Assembly: GCA_900539645.1 (NCBI GenBank)
Contig: UQCY01000051.1
Location: forward strand, 1-11,842
Origin: an uncultured Clostridium sp.
GTDB lineage: Bacteria; Bacillota; Clostridia; Peptostreptococcales; Peptostreptococcaceae
Length of the DNA: 11,842 nt
Direction: 5' to 3'
The translations under genes were made by a program, and so were the position numbers. The notes beneath the pieces are model-generated. The model had not been told where the DNA came from and searched no databases. It worked only from the letters and a program-made list of their open reading frames with translations. Positions 1 through 8,655 of this stretch are shown here, in pieces. The stretch's first letter is position 1. The number at the start of each line of letters is the position of its first letter.

Positions 1-811
1 GATAAGTAAGTAAAGATAAAAGAGGTGACATTAAATATGATAAGAACTGTGCTTTGTAAGCAGTTTCTCTTATATTTAAGTTTATCTTCTCAAATTTCTT
101 TACAGATTCTTCCTGTTTACCGAAAAGAATTATTTCATTATATCCAGAAAAACTTTCTGTTACATTTGCACTAAGATCACCAAGTGCACGCTGGTGAACA
201 TCGAAACTTTTCTGAGAAACTTTTGCTATCTTTTTAATTATGATATAAGAAATCGGAATTATAACTAATACACATAATGTCATAACTAAATTTACTCTAA
301 ACATCATAAATATTGCAAGGCAAACCATTAAAACACCACTGATTACGTTCATAAACGTCTGCTGCATTGCATTTGAAATAGCATCTATGTCATTTGTTAT
401 TCTACTCAGTATATCCCCTTTTGGATGAGAGTCAAGAGTTTTAACAGGAAGTGCGTTGATTTTTTCTATACATGCATTTCTTAAATCTCTCATTGTGTCC
501 TGAATAGAATTTGTTATACAAATCATACTTATCATCTGAGCAGCTGTTTTAACAGCATATATAAATAGAAGTAAAATGATAATTTTTATGACATTTTCCA
601 TGTGGAAACGAGCTTCTGGAACGCCTTTAGCTATATCCGTTACATCTTTTAATATACTGTTTGTAATCATCCCTTCAACGTTTGGAGAAGTTACCATTGC
701 AGCACATGTTACAACAAGCATAACAATAGAAATTATAAACCCACGTCTGTAAGGTCTTAAATATTTCAATAGAGTATTTATAGACTCGAATCTTTTAAGC
801 TTCTTCGCCAT
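1..811 (-). CDS. ABC multidrug exporter half-transporter, N-terminal part (BmrD/TM288-like), truncated by window edge
   Basis: I translated this open frame by eye. It starts at an ATG (complement of 809-811) preceded by GGAGAGGAGG and stays open to position 1 for about 270 residues. It begins MAKKLKRFESINTLLKYLRP, followed by a hydrophobic span and further membrane helices. The GDILSRITNDIDAI segment is typical of the ABC type-1 exporter membrane domain, as is the cytoplasmic coupling stretch ending in SGYNEIILFGKQEESVKKFE. The nucleotide-binding domain lies beyond the left edge. The start overlaps the 3' end of the upstream exporter gene by 17 bp, so the two are translated from one mRNA and very probably form a heterodimer. 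In known BmrCD/TM287-288 pairs this second subunit carries the catalytically competent ATPase site; I cannot check that here. Its likely role is drug or lipid export across the cytoplasmic membrane. Confidence 0.9.
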   Translation of the reverse strand, partial: MAKKLKRFESINTLLKYLRPYRRGFIISIVMLVVTCAAMVTSPNVEGMITNSILKDVTDIAKGVPEARFHMENVIKIIILLLFIYAVKTAAQMISMICITNSIQDTMRDLRNACIEKINALPVKTLDSHPKGDILSRITNDIDAISNAMQQTFMNVISGVLMVCLAIFMMFRVNLVMTLCVLVIIPISYIIIKKIAKVSQKSFDVHQRALGDLSANVTESFSGYNEIILFGKQEESVKKFEKINLNIRETAYKAQFLSYLMSPLLSLLTY

Positions 812-2531
812 AATCTATCGCCTCCTCTCCAATCTGTGACTCAGCAATATTTTTATAAAGAGGGCAGTTTTTCATAAGATCCTCGTGAGTCCCTACTGCT
901 TCTAATTTACCATGATTTAAAACTAAAATCTTATCTGCATCCATTATAGTAGAAATTCTCTGAGCTACTATAAACATAATTGCATTTTTAGTTACAGGTT
1001 TTAATGCCTTTCTTAAAGCTGCATCTGTTTTGAAGTCTAGTGCTGAGAATGCATCATCGAAAATGTATATATCTGGTTTTCTTATAACCGCTCTAGCTAT
1101 AGAAAGTCTCTGTTTCTGACCACCAGATAAGTTTGCTGCATTTTCTTCTATTACTGAATCTATGCCATCTTCTTTACTTGCTACGAATTCTGTAGCCTGA
1201 GCTAAATCAAGAGCTTCCATTATTTCGTCGTCTGTGGCATCAGATTTACCAAAACATACATTACTTCTTATAGTTCCCTTGAATAAGAATGCCTTCTGAG
1301 CAACAAAGCCAATTTTTTCTCTCCATCTTTCAACGTCAAAGTCTTTTATATTTGTGTTGTTGTACATAATTTCTCCACTAGTACAATCAAAAAGACGTGG
1401 AATTAGTTTAGAAAGAGTACTCTTTCCAGAACCAGTACTTCCGACGATTGCTATTGTCTGTCCTGTTTTTGCATCAAAAGATATGTTGTCTAATATCTTT
1501 TTACCTTCTTTTTCATATCCTATATTATTGAATGAAATAGTATTTACATCTTCGTCAACTATTTCAGCTTTAGGATCGTTTACTAAAGAAAGCTCTTTAT
1601 TAAGAACAGAATTAATTCTCTTTGCACTTACATTTGCTCTTGGGTACATCATAAATACTGTACAGAAGAACATCATAGACATCATTGCGTGGAATAAATA
1701 GTCTAGGAAAGCAACCATTCTACCTACTTCTAGTGCATTCTGACTTACAAGATTTGCTCCAAAGTAGAATATCCGGCACACAGCTATATTCATAACTAAG
1801 AAGAATACTGGTTGAGTAAGCTGCATTATCATAAATAGGCTCTTAGAGTTTTTAGTGAAGAATTCATTAGTTTCTAAGAATTTTTCCTGTTCAGTGTGCT
1901 GTCTGTTGAAAGCTCTGACAACTCTAACACCTGTAAGACTTTCTCTAGATATTCTGTTCATATCGTCAAGTCCTGCCTGCTGTCTTTCAGATATAGGCCC
2001 TGTAACCTTAGCAACAAATATGACACCTAGTATTATAAGTGGGATAGTTGCAAATATTACAGAGAATAGCTGAACACTAGATCTGTAAGTAAGGAAAAGA
2101 CTTGTAATCAACATAACTGGAGTCATAAGTGCTGTTCTTAAAAGCACATTTACGAATAACTGGATTTGGAATGCATCGTTGTTAACTCTAGTTATAAGGC
2201 TTGCTATCTTAAATTTGTTGTATTCTTCGTGTGAGAAGTTTTGAATCTTTTCATACATGTCCTTTCTGATATCGTGTGTGATATTAGTAGAAATCTTAGA
2301 ACAACAGTATCCTAAAAGGATTGTTCCTGATACTCCAAGTATTGAAATCCCAGCCATTTTAAAACCTTCTTTAAATAAGTAGGCTTTGTTTCCAGTAGAT
2401 ACACCGAAGTCTATCATATCTGCTAAGATTGTTGGAATTCCAAGCTCTGTAAGAACAAAACCGAATACAGAAATTATATTAATGCAAACTAGTAGTTTGT
2501 ATTTTTTCATGTAATGTAAGATAAGTCTCAT
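795..2531 (-). CDS. ABC multidrug exporter half-transporter with degenerate ATPase site (BmrC/TM287-like)
   Basis: This is a 578-residue fused membrane/ATPase half-transporter of standard length. Residues 1-310 form the six-helix exporter domain. Residues 330-570 form the nucleotide-binding domain: Walker A GSTGSGKST (364-372), Q-loop Gln412, signature LSGGQ (468-472), Walker B IYIFDD (488-493) and D-loop SALD (496-499). The catalytic Glu after Walker B is Asp (493), and the switch-loop His is Gln (524, in VAQRISTI). The same two substitutions mark the non-catalytic site of TM287 in the heterodimeric TM287/288 exporter (established knowledge), so this is the degenerate partner of the gene that follows it. 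The ATG at 2531 is preceded by GAAAGGA. The last codons overlap the partner gene by 17 bp. A MerR-type regulator is divergent upstream, which suggests drug-induced expression. Substrate cannot be read from sequence. Confidence 0.95.
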   Translation of the reverse strand: MRLILHYMKKYKLLVCINIISVFGFVLTELGIPTILADMIDFGVSTGNKAYLFKEGFKMAGISILGVSGTILLGYCCSKISTNITHDIRKDMYEKIQNFSHEEYNKFKIASLITRVNNDAFQIQLFVNVLLRTALMTPVMLITSLFLTYRSSVQLFSVIFATIPLIILGVIFVAKVTGPISERQQAGLDDMNRISRESLTGVRVVRAFNRQHTEQEKFLETNEFFTKNSKSLFMIMQLTQPVFFLVMNIAVCRIFYFGANLVSQNALEVGRMVAFLDYLFHAMMSMMFFCTVFMMYPRANVSAKRINSVLNKELSLVNDPKAEIVDEDVNTISFNNIGYEKEGKKILDNISFDAKTGQTIAIVGSTGSGKSTLSKLIPRLFDCTSGEIMYNNTNIKDFDVERWREKIGFVAQKAFLFKGTIRSNVCFGKSDATDDEIMEALDLAQATEFVASKEDGIDSVIEENAANLSGGQKQRLSIARAVIRKPDIYIFDDAFSALDFKTDAALRKALKPVTKNAIMFIVAQRISTIMDADKILVLNHGKLEAVGTHEDLMKNCPLYKNIAESQIGEEAIDYGEEA

Positions 2532-2574
2532 AGCATCATTCCTTTCTTAAAATATTAAATTGTCTAATTATTAT

Positions 2575-2603
2575 GTTATAGTATAATGTCACTTTATAGT
2601 CAA
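2575..2603 (-). promoter_or_regulatory. Candidate promoter of the ABC exporter operon
   Basis: On the minus strand TTGACT (complement of 2598-2603) and TATAAC (complement of 2575-2580) are separated by 17 bp, about 45 bp upstream of the exporter start codon. An 11-bp palindrome TTATAGTATAA (2576-2586) overlaps the -10 and could be part of a regulator site. MerR-controlled promoters usually have 19-20 bp spacers, so either this promoter is conventional or the true -10 is shifted by 2-3 bases. Assigned by eye only. Confidence 0.5.
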
Positions 2604-2651
2604 TAGTAAATTGTGTCAATTAATAATATATTGTAAATAGATATGTGTGAA

Positions 2652-2663
2652 TTGAAATTTCAA
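2652..2663. promoter_or_regulatory. Perfect 12-bp palindrome in the exporter/MerR intergenic region
   Basis: TTGAAATTTCAA reads the same on both strands. It sits near the middle of the 291-bp divergent intergenic region (2532-2822), about 50 bp upstream of the candidate exporter -35. It could be an operator for the divergent MerR-type protein or another regulator. Palindromes of this kind also arise by chance in very AT-rich DNA. Confidence 0.3.
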
Positions 2664-2822
2664 CATTTGTAAAAATAAATTTTAAATATTGATTATAATT
2701 TTAATATGTAGTAGTATAAAAATAACGATAAAAAAAATAAATTTTCCGTATTATTTTTGATAAATTTTAGAAAATATTTTAAAGTGATTATATTAATTCT
2801 ATAAATAAAAGGAGTTGATTTT

Positions 2823-3665
2823 GTGAGTAAGGAAAAATTTCTAACTACAGGAGAGTTTGCAGCTCTATGTGATGTTCCTAAGCACGTATTATTCTACTAC
2901 GATGAGATAGATCTTTTTAAACCAGCATACTGTGATGATAAGGGATATAGATATTATTCGTATTTCCAATACGAAACATTTATGATGATAAACACGCTTA
3001 AAACGCTTAAAATGAGCTTAGATGATATAAAGATATACATGGAAAAGAGAAATCCAGATATATTTATGAATTTATTAAACGATAAAGAAAAAGAAATTGA
3101 TAAAACTATAAAGCATTTAAAAAAACTAAAAAAACATATAGAAGTTCAAAAAATGGTTGCACAAACTGGGATAGATTATTCTGATACAAAATATAAGGAA
3201 GGAAATATTTTTATCGAGGAATTGGATGAGGTAAATCTTCTTTTGAGTGGAAATCCAAACGATGCTATTAATACGAGCTTTAGTGAATTTGTAATCGAGT
3301 ACGCAAAATTTTTAAAGAGCAATAATTTATCTGCACACCAAAAGATAGGCACAATGTTCCAAAGTGATTTATTAAGATTGGCTGATTTAGATGTTAGTTC
3401 TGAATTTACTTACCTATATACATATACAAATAAGAAGAAGGGGAAAAATATTTATACTAGAAAAAAAGGAAAGTTTTTAGTGGGGATACATATAGGAACA
3501 TATGAAACTTTGGACGAAACTTATAACGCACTTTTGGATTATGTAGATAAGAATGATATAAAATTAGGAAAGTTTGTATATGAAGAGTATTTACTTACTG
3601 ATTTATCTGTTTCATCTCCTGAACAGTATGTCACAAAAATAATATTTGAGATACAGAATGATTAA
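2823..3665 (+). CDS. MerR-family transcriptional regulator with C-terminal effector-binding domain
   Basis: A 280-residue protein starting at GTG 2823, with AAAAGGAG (2807-2814) nine bases upstream. Residues 5-75 form a MerR winged helix: [21 protein letters not shown] is the helix-turn-helix, and [14 protein letters not shown] is the conserved wing with the G-Y-R-Y pattern. A long charged dimerisation helix follows (about 80-112). Residues about 128-278 look like a GyrI/BmrR-type ligand-binding domain ([13 protein letters not shown], then [17 protein letters not shown]). The length matches the multidrug-sensing branch of MerR proteins. It is the only plus-strand gene and is divergent from the two-gene ABC exporter, so it most likely senses a toxic compound and activates that exporter and its own gene. 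Effector unknown. No clear promoter stands out upstream; TTGATA (2757-2762) is only a weak -35 candidate. Confidence 0.92.
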   Translation: MSKEKFLTTGEFAALCDVPKHVLFYYDEIDLFKPAYCDDKGYRYYSYFQYETFMMINTLKTLKMSLDDIKIYMEKRNPDIFMNLLNDKEKEIDKTIKHLKKLKKHIEVQKMVAQTGIDYSDTKYKEGNIFIEELDEVNLLLSGNPNDAINTSFSEFVIEYAKFLKSNNLSAHQKIGTMFQSDLLRLADLDVSSEFTYLYTYTNKKKGKNIYTRKKGKFLVGIHIGTYETLDETYNALLDYVDKNDIKLGKFVYEEYLLTDLSVSSPEQYVTKIIFEIQND

Positions 3666-3691
3666 TCTTTTGCTTTCAAAAATTTTTCATA

Positions 3692-3729
3692 AAAATAGGC
3701 TGTTACAAAATTCTATAACAGCCTATTTT
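3692..3729. terminator. Bidirectional rho-independent terminator
   Basis: Perfect 14-bp stem AAAATAGGCTGTTA (3692-3705) / TAACAGCCTATTTT (3716-3729) with a 10-nt loop. It has T-rich flanks on both strands: TTTTCTATTT on plus, TATTTTTATG on minus. It lies between two convergent genes, 27 bp past the MerR stop and 9 bp past the stop of the last gene of the minus-strand operon, so it serves both transcripts. Confidence 0.93.
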
Positions 3730-3737
3730 CTATTTAT

Positions 3738-4943
3738 TTACTTATTTTTTATAAAAACTGGCGACTCTATATCTAACGAATCAAATTCAGCTTGATATAC
3801 TACCTTATTTTTTCCTATATCGAATACTTTAAGTGTAGATTTGTTCATTCCATCTATACTCATTCCTATAGCATCAGCCTCTCTAAGAAGATTTATTCTA
3901 ACGGAAGAGATATAGTAAATCTTTCCATCTAAAAGCATTAATCTAGAATCATCAGAAGTACCACCTATAAATCTATTATTATATGAGCTTTCATCTATAA
4001 TATTATCTATTTTTAAATTAAGCTTTTCTTTCTTTTCAAGCTTCATAGTTTCTAAATCATAAGTGATTTTGTACATATGCTTATCCTTTGCATTTGCAGT
4101 ATATACTATAAACTTATCATTAGTATTTTCATAAAGGAAGATACTATCTATATCTTCAAATCCATCGTTAATTTCAATACCTTTCAAAGGAAGAGGTTTT
4201 AAGAATTTATTAGATTTAAAATCATATCTAAGTATAGAATTAGATACTATATCGCCGTCTTGCATATTTGTGTTTCTCATCAATATGTATATATACTTAT
4301 CGTTTGAATCCCAACTCTGTACAAATAGATTTGGAGATAAATCTACATTTTCTTTAAATGTGTTTAATATCTTGTAGCTGCCTTTATCTAAATCAAGAGA
4401 AACTACAGATACAAACTCTTCACTTGATGAAACTAGTGCGTAGAATTTACCATCTTTTTCAATGAAATTAGTTAAACTAGATATGATCTGTGTATCTTCA
4501 TCTTTTATTGGGATATTTTTATCTACACTAGATTTAGTCTTTTCATCGTATATCTTCACTTGGAAAGAATATTTTCCATCCTCTACTCTATGTGATAAGA
4601 AGTAAACTTTATCTCCCACAGATAAATCATAAGTATCATATAAATTTTTCTTAGTCAAATCTATATAACTTTTAAGTCCCATATCTGAACTTACAAAGTT
4701 TCTAGTTAAGAAAAACTTTCCGTATTCTATCTTTTTACCATTCTTGCCAAATATAGCAAATCTAGTTCTTCCTGTTATATTTTTCTGAGATATTAGTGAA
4801 ATATCTCCAATCTCTTTAATATCCCCTGTCTGAGATATAGGTTCCATAACCTGGCTTGAGATAATCTCAAAGCCAGCAGTTATAGCAACCATTGCCACGA
4901 GAACAGAAGATAGTATTATTTTCCGGCGTTTTGTAATTTTCAT
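3738..4943 (-). CDS. Membrane-anchored extracellular beta-repeat (propeller-like) protein, second copy
   Basis: A 401-residue protein with one N-terminal hydrophobic segment (about 9-29) after a Lys/Arg-rich start (MKITKRRKII). There is no lipobox Cys, so it is either a membrane-anchored or a cleaved secreted protein with about 370 residues outside. The ectodomain repeats a pattern of a beta-pair around DGKhYhh followed by a strand ending in YDhxxxK. I see about five copies near residues 110-143, 163-196, 214-253, 275-309 and 338-388 (for example DKHMYKITYDLETMKLEKKE). This is the look of a beta-propeller; the fold is inference. ATG 4943 follows a GGGGGG Shine-Dalgarno in a 12-nt gap after the permease gene. 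It matches the 431-residue gene of the same operon in size, topology and C-terminal pattern, so the two are probably diverged paralogues. Family not recognised. Last gene of the operon, ending at the bidirectional terminator. Confidence 0.85.
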   Translation of the reverse strand: MKITKRRKIILSSVLVAMVAITAGFEIISSQVMEPISQTGDIKEIGDISLISQKNITGRTRFAIFGKNGKKIEYGKFFLTRNFVSSDMGLKSYIDLTKKNLYDTYDLSVGDKVYFLSHRVEDGKYSFQVKIYDEKTKSSVDKNIPIKDEDTQIISSLTNFIEKDGKFYALVSSSEEFVSVVSLDLDKGSYKILNTFKENVDLSPNLFVQSWDSNDKYIYILMRNTNMQDGDIVSNSILRYDFKSNKFLKPLPLKGIEINDGFEDIDSIFLYENTNDKFIVYTANAKDKHMYKITYDLETMKLEKKEKLNLKIDNIIDESSYNNRFIGGTSDDSRLMLLDGKIYYISSVRINLLREADAIGMSIDGMNKSTLKVFDIGKNKVVYQAEFDSLDIESPVFIKNK

Positions 4944-4955
4944 CGTTCTGCCCCC

Positions 4956-5735
4956 CTAAAACTCTAATCTTCTTAAAATATATTTAGATCCAAAATATCC
5001 CACTATTATAGAAATAACAGCTAGATATATAACCTCTGTTTCGTACACTAGTACAAAAGACATAAACAGCATTAGCACGAATATCGCAATACTTGTAACA
5101 ATAGATATGAATTTTGCAAATCTACTTTTGTACATACAAAATCTGTTTATTAAGAATGCAAGTGCTATTAACGATGTATTTGCTGCAACTATTAGTACAT
5201 CTGTTACGATAAAATTTCTAAAAGTCATCGGCATGTATATATCATTTGCTAAAGTTGAATTCATCATAGCAGCAAATGGATTCACAAATACTCCACCCTT
5301 CATAACAAAAGGAGCTACTAAACAAACTAGTATTGTAATTGCTATGTATAGGATTAAGTTCATATAGAACATAGTTACTGCATTTAAGAATTTTGCTATA
5401 AATATGTGATCTCTTTCCTGTGGAAGCATCATTATTGTGTATATGCTCTTATGTCCTGATGTGTACTCTCTTACCCATATAAATGCTGCATATATAACAC
5501 TTACAGCAAGTATTGTAATTCCAAACTTTTGCATATCTAGTATTGTAACGACTGTTGTACCAGTTCCTAAATCTAATCCTGTAGCTGATGCACCTACATA
5601 TAGATTATTGTATCTTACAATAGATACTATATAAGATGCCAACCAGATTAAACTTTGTACAACAGCTACGATCATATAATCGTGCTTACTTTTTCTAAGC
5701 TCATTCCCGAAAAGATACAGTATATTGTTATTCAT
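4956..5735 (-). CDS. ABC transporter permease, six TM helices, second copy
   Basis: A 259-residue integral membrane protein. I place the start at ATG 5735, not 5744, because AAAGGAG abuts the upstream ATG directly but lies nine bases from this one. Hydrophobic segments fall at about 19-39, 69-89, 118-142, 175-197, 207-230 and 233-253. The cytoplasmic loop after helix 2 carries IWVREYTSGHKSIYTIMMLP (86-105) and then AKFLN (114-118). The other permease of this operon has the matching pattern IWLKDWNGSHKNIYTYMMIP and AKMLN, and both begin with an xELRK motif, so the two are paralogues. It resembles ABC-2-type permeases that pair with YtrB-like ATPases. The start overlaps the preceding ectodomain gene by 8 nt (ATGAATAA), so translation is coupled. 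Likely half of a permease heterodimer driven by the ATPase encoded upstream. Confidence 0.87.
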   Translation of the reverse strand: MNNNILYLFGNELRKSKHDYMIVAVVQSLIWLASYIVSIVRYNNLYVGASATGLDLGTGTTVVTILDMQKFGITILAVSVIYAAFIWVREYTSGHKSIYTIMMLPQERDHIFIAKFLNAVTMFYMNLILYIAITILVCLVAPFVMKGGVFVNPFAAMMNSTLANDIYMPMTFRNFIVTDVLIVAANTSLIALAFLINRFCMYKSRFAKFISIVTSIAIFVLMLFMSFVLVYETEVIYLAVISIIVGYFGSKYILRRLEF

Positions 5736-7023
5736 TATATCCATCTCCTTTCAGTTTTATCTGTGTATTATTTGTGTAGTTTGGTTCTGTATTAGTCACT
5801 CTACCTTCAAATCTCACCTTTCCAGAATTTTTATCTAATATTCTAAAAAGTACTGGAGATGATACACCTGCAGCAACCTGCTCATTTGAATTTGTTGTAT
5901 ATTTTTCTTCAATAATATAAGCTACATTTTCTCCGTCTACGTATATATCTTTAATTGGAAAATCGTAATTAGTTGTTTTACTGTTTGTGTTGTATTCTCC
6001 ATAGTTTTTTATAGCCATAGTTTCTAAATCCACATCAAATGAATTTATTAAATACTTGTCTAGCTTTTTTCCTTCCTTATATGATAAAACATTCCGGAAA
6101 CTAACTGTCCCATTATTTACAGAATAACCAAAGCTATCACCTAATCTAAAATCAGTTCTTTCAACTGCTGAATATCTTTTACTAGCTATATCGTATTTTA
6201 CAAATACGACTCTTTCTTCTTTTTCGTTTTCAGGATTGAAGTCCTCAGCAAGATATACTAATTTACCATTATCCATAAATGTATCATAGATAGCTATTCC
6301 TTCTGAGCTTTGTCCTTTGTAGTTAAATTTGCTTTCAGTAGTTATATTTAAGTTTTCTGGATTTATTTTTAATACCTCAAACTGTGTACTTCCGTCATCC
6401 ATTTCATAGCTTATAAATGCAAATATATTTCCGTCTTTTCTAAATGCATAGTTTAAAGAAGGATTAAACTCTGCATCCATATTTGGATCTATATTATTTT
6501 CAGCTTTACCAGATTTAACATTTCTTTTTAAATTAATCGTAGTTTTTTCATATTTTGTTGAGTCTATATCAGAGATAGATGTTTTATTCTCGCTCTCTAA
6601 AGAATTCAAATTCTTTTCAGGTATGTCTTTTTCATTTTTAGCTTTTAGTATAACTAGCTTATTTCCAACTTTTTCTGGAGATTCAAGATCTCCTGGATAA
6701 GTCTGGTAAAGTCCTATATATGCTATCATATCGTGAGAATCTTTACCTACTTTTGTTATTACTGCATCCTGTGTTACAGAAGACTGTTTTAAAAGTTTAG
6801 CTTTTGAAACTACTCCATTTTTACCTACAGTATATTTTATTTTTGAATATTTTCCGTTTTCACCTTCTAGTTCGGCGTATATTCCATTCATATCCTTTAA
6901 ACTACCCTTGATTGCCGAAATATTTAAAGCATTGTGTCCATCCTTTGCAAACATAAGCATAAATGCTGCTATAGATGCAATTATTCCGACGGGTATTATT
7001 TTTGATTTTAATTTTAATTTCAT
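5728..7023 (-). CDS. Membrane-anchored extracellular beta-repeat (propeller-like) protein, first copy
   Basis: A 431-residue protein with a basic N-terminus (MKLKLKSKII), one hydrophobic segment at about 9-26 and no lipobox Cys. The rest is hydrophilic and rich in Lys, Asp and Asn, as expected of a surface domain. Beta-repeat units of the DGxhhhh / hhhxYDhxxxK type occur near residues 97-135, 197-233, 251-292, 303-345 and 362-410 (for example RVVFVKYDIASKRYSAVE). Residues 139-185 form a low-complexity Ser/Asn/Lys-rich insert. ATG 7023 follows AAAGGAGGG in a 12-nt gap after the first permease gene, and the 3' end overlaps the second permease gene by 8 nt. I do not recognise a named family. A sensor, substrate-binding or immunity role beside the permease is inference from the operon; a structural role is equally possible. 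Confidence 0.85.
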   Translation of the reverse strand: MKLKLKSKIIPVGIIASIAAFMLMFAKDGHNALNISAIKGSLKDMNGIYAELEGENGKYSKIKYTVGKNGVVSKAKLLKQSSVTQDAVITKVGKDSHDMIAYIGLYQTYPGDLESPEKVGNKLVILKAKNEKDIPEKNLNSLESENKTSISDIDSTKYEKTTINLKRNVKSGKAENNIDPNMDAEFNPSLNYAFRKDGNIFAFISYEMDDGSTQFEVLKINPENLNITTESKFNYKGQSSEGIAIYDTFMDNGKLVYLAEDFNPENEKEERVVFVKYDIASKRYSAVERTDFRLGDSFGYSVNNGTVSFRNVLSYKEGKKLDKYLINSFDVDLETMAIKNYGEYNTNSKTTNYDFPIKDIYVDGENVAYIIEEKYTTNSNEQVAAGVSSPVLFRILDKNSGKVRFEGRVTNTEPNYTNNTQIKLKGDGYNE

Positions 7024-7035
7024 AATATCCCTCCT

Positions 7036-7869
7036 TTACACGCTCATTTTTCTATTAGAAAGAAAATATGAAATCGCTGTGCATATTATCGAAACAATAA
7101 TAGCTATCATAATGTTTGCAACAACCATATTATCAGTTATTCCCATATTTAATAGTATCTGATAAATTTTAGAACTTGCACTTCCTATATTTACACCAAA
7201 GATAGCTGCGATAAATACAAATATTCCTAAAACTATAAATCCTAAAGTTTTATTTTTCATACTTGTAATTATTATCATAAGTGTAGATATTACAGTTATT
7301 ATTAAAAATACATAAAGTATGTTTTCTATTAAGAAGTCTATTGCATTTGAGCATACAAACAATGTATCAGATGCAAATGATAGATCTGCATTGAATGATG
7401 TGTCTATAATATTGCACTTTGATGCAAAAGTCATATTAAATATTGATTTTGATACAAATAATGCTATTGTTTCACAAATCATAACCATATACACAAAGAA
7501 TAATGAATTTAGCATTTTTGCTGCATAGATTTTCATATTATTCCCTGGTATCATCATATAAGTGTATATATTCTTATGGCTTCCATTCCAATCTTTTAGC
7601 CATATTGCGCTTGTGTATAAAATAGCTCCAATAACACCTAAAGATAGTAAAAGATGTATAACCATGTTTCCTTCAAGAATCATAGCTCCATAAAATACTC
7701 CGCCAATTTGATTTCTATACATTTCTGTTAAGTCGTATGTAGTAGCTGACATATAAATGTAGTATCCGTTAACAGCTATGATAGATACCAATATTGTGGC
7801 ACAGTATATATAATAGAACTTTAGATTTTTTCTTAGCTCTATATTTGAAAGTGCCAATATTTTACTCAT
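7036..7869 (-). CDS. ABC transporter permease, six TM helices, first copy
   Basis: A 277-residue membrane protein. ATG 7869 is preceded by GGGAGG nine bases upstream. Hydrophobic segments fall at about 18-38, 70-90, 118-142, 181-205, 208-228 and 247-270. After helix 2 it has the loop IWLKDWNGSHKNIYTYMMIP (89-108) and AKMLN (117-121), paralogous to the second permease of the operon; the HK-IYT-MM-P signature is the strongest shared feature. It has a Cys-containing extracytoplasmic loop between helices 3 and 4 (about 143-178). Its start overlaps the end of the ATPase gene by 8 nt (ATGAGTAA), which indicates translational coupling. It probably forms the membrane channel together with the second permease. 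Family level: ABC-2-like; substrate not readable. Confidence 0.88.
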   Translation of the reverse strand: MSKILALSNIELRKNLKFYYIYCATILVSIIAVNGYYIYMSATTYDLTEMYRNQIGGVFYGAMILEGNMVIHLLLSLGVIGAILYTSAIWLKDWNGSHKNIYTYMMIPGNNMKIYAAKMLNSLFFVYMVMICETIALFVSKSIFNMTFASKCNIIDTSFNADLSFASDTLFVCSNAIDFLIENILYVFLIITVISTLMIIITSMKNKTLGFIVLGIFVFIAAIFGVNIGSASSKIYQILLNMGITDNMVVANIMIAIIVSIICTAISYFLSNRKMSV

Positions 7870-8578
7870 TTTGGTATACCTCCCTCATCTTTTCAAGAAT
7901 TGATAGGTTTTCTCTTTCTCTAAGTTCTTCCGCATTTAAGCTCATTACTAATTTTCCTTCATCTATGAATATTACATCGTCTACTATGTTTTCTATATCT
8001 GATATTTCGTGAGTAGTTATTACAATAGCTTGATTTTCATTCATATATTCTGGTATTAAGCTTATGAATTCTTCTCTTTTAAAGAAGTCTATTCCTGAGA
8101 ATGGTTCGTCTAGTAATAGATACTCTGGTTTCTGAGCAAATCCTATTATTAACTTAACTCTAGCTATATTCCCTTTTGATAGGTTGTCTATTATATCGTC
8201 TTCATTTAATCCGAATATTTTTAGCATTTCTTCTGCCATTTCAGAATCCCAATTTTTGTAGAATACTTCCATAAATTCGAACATTTCTGATATTTTTGTA
8301 TTTGCGAAATGTATGTTTATATCTGGAACAAATGTAACTTTGTTGTAGCTATTCTGATTAAATTTTTCTCCATCAATAAGTACTTCTCCTGAGTCTGGTT
8401 TTATAAGTCCAGCCATTATTTTCATAACTGTTGTTTTACCAACACCGTTTATCCCAAGTAGAGCTGTGACTTTTCCTTTTTCTATATTAAAACTTACATC
8501 ATCTAGAGCTTTGAATTTTTTGTATTTTATTCCACTTAGTTTTCTAAATGATCTGCTGACATTTTTAACTTCTAACAT
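7862..8578 (-). CDS. ABC transporter ATP-binding protein (YtrB-like)
   Basis: A 238-residue stand-alone ABC ATPase beginning MLEVKNVSRSFRKL. I choose ATG 8578, with GAGGAGG five bases upstream (CCTCCTC at 8584-8590); a frame extension to 8605 has no ribosome site. Motifs: Walker A GINGVGKTT (42-50), signature LSKGN (133-137, departing from LSGGQ), Walker B LLLDEP (154-159), switch His190 in ITTHE. The usual Q-loop Gln is Asp86 (FVPDIN), as I recall is common in the YtrB-type branch, where the position is often acidic. It is the only ATPase in the operon, so a homodimer would have to energise both permeases. It sits between the GntR-type regulator gene (77-bp gap without an evident terminator) and the first permease gene (8-nt overlap). 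Confidence 0.93.
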   Translation of the reverse strand: MLEVKNVSRSFRKLSGIKYKKFKALDDVSFNIEKGKVTALLGINGVGKTTVMKIMAGLIKPDSGEVLIDGEKFNQNSYNKVTFVPDINIHFANTKISEMFEFMEVFYKNWDSEMAEEMLKIFGLNEDDIIDNLSKGNIARVKLIIGFAQKPEYLLLDEPFSGIDFFKREEFISLIPEYMNENQAIVITTHEISDIENIVDDVIFIDEGKLVMSLNAEELRERENLSILEKMREVYQNE

Positions 8579-8655
8579 TTTGTCCTCCTCTTCTGCCATA
8601 ATCAATAGCCTTTAAAAATAGATTGGCAAAATTTCTATACCGATTTTAGTTATTT

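Noticed and set aside
1354..2073. Plus-strand open frames of 115 and 72 codons inside the exporter gene
   Set aside because: They lie antisense to a fully convincing ABC gene, have no ribosome sites and no recognisable domains.
5107..5634. Plus-strand open frames of 86 and 65 codons opposite the second permease gene
   Set aside because: Hydrophobic antisense shadows of membrane-protein codons; no start signals.
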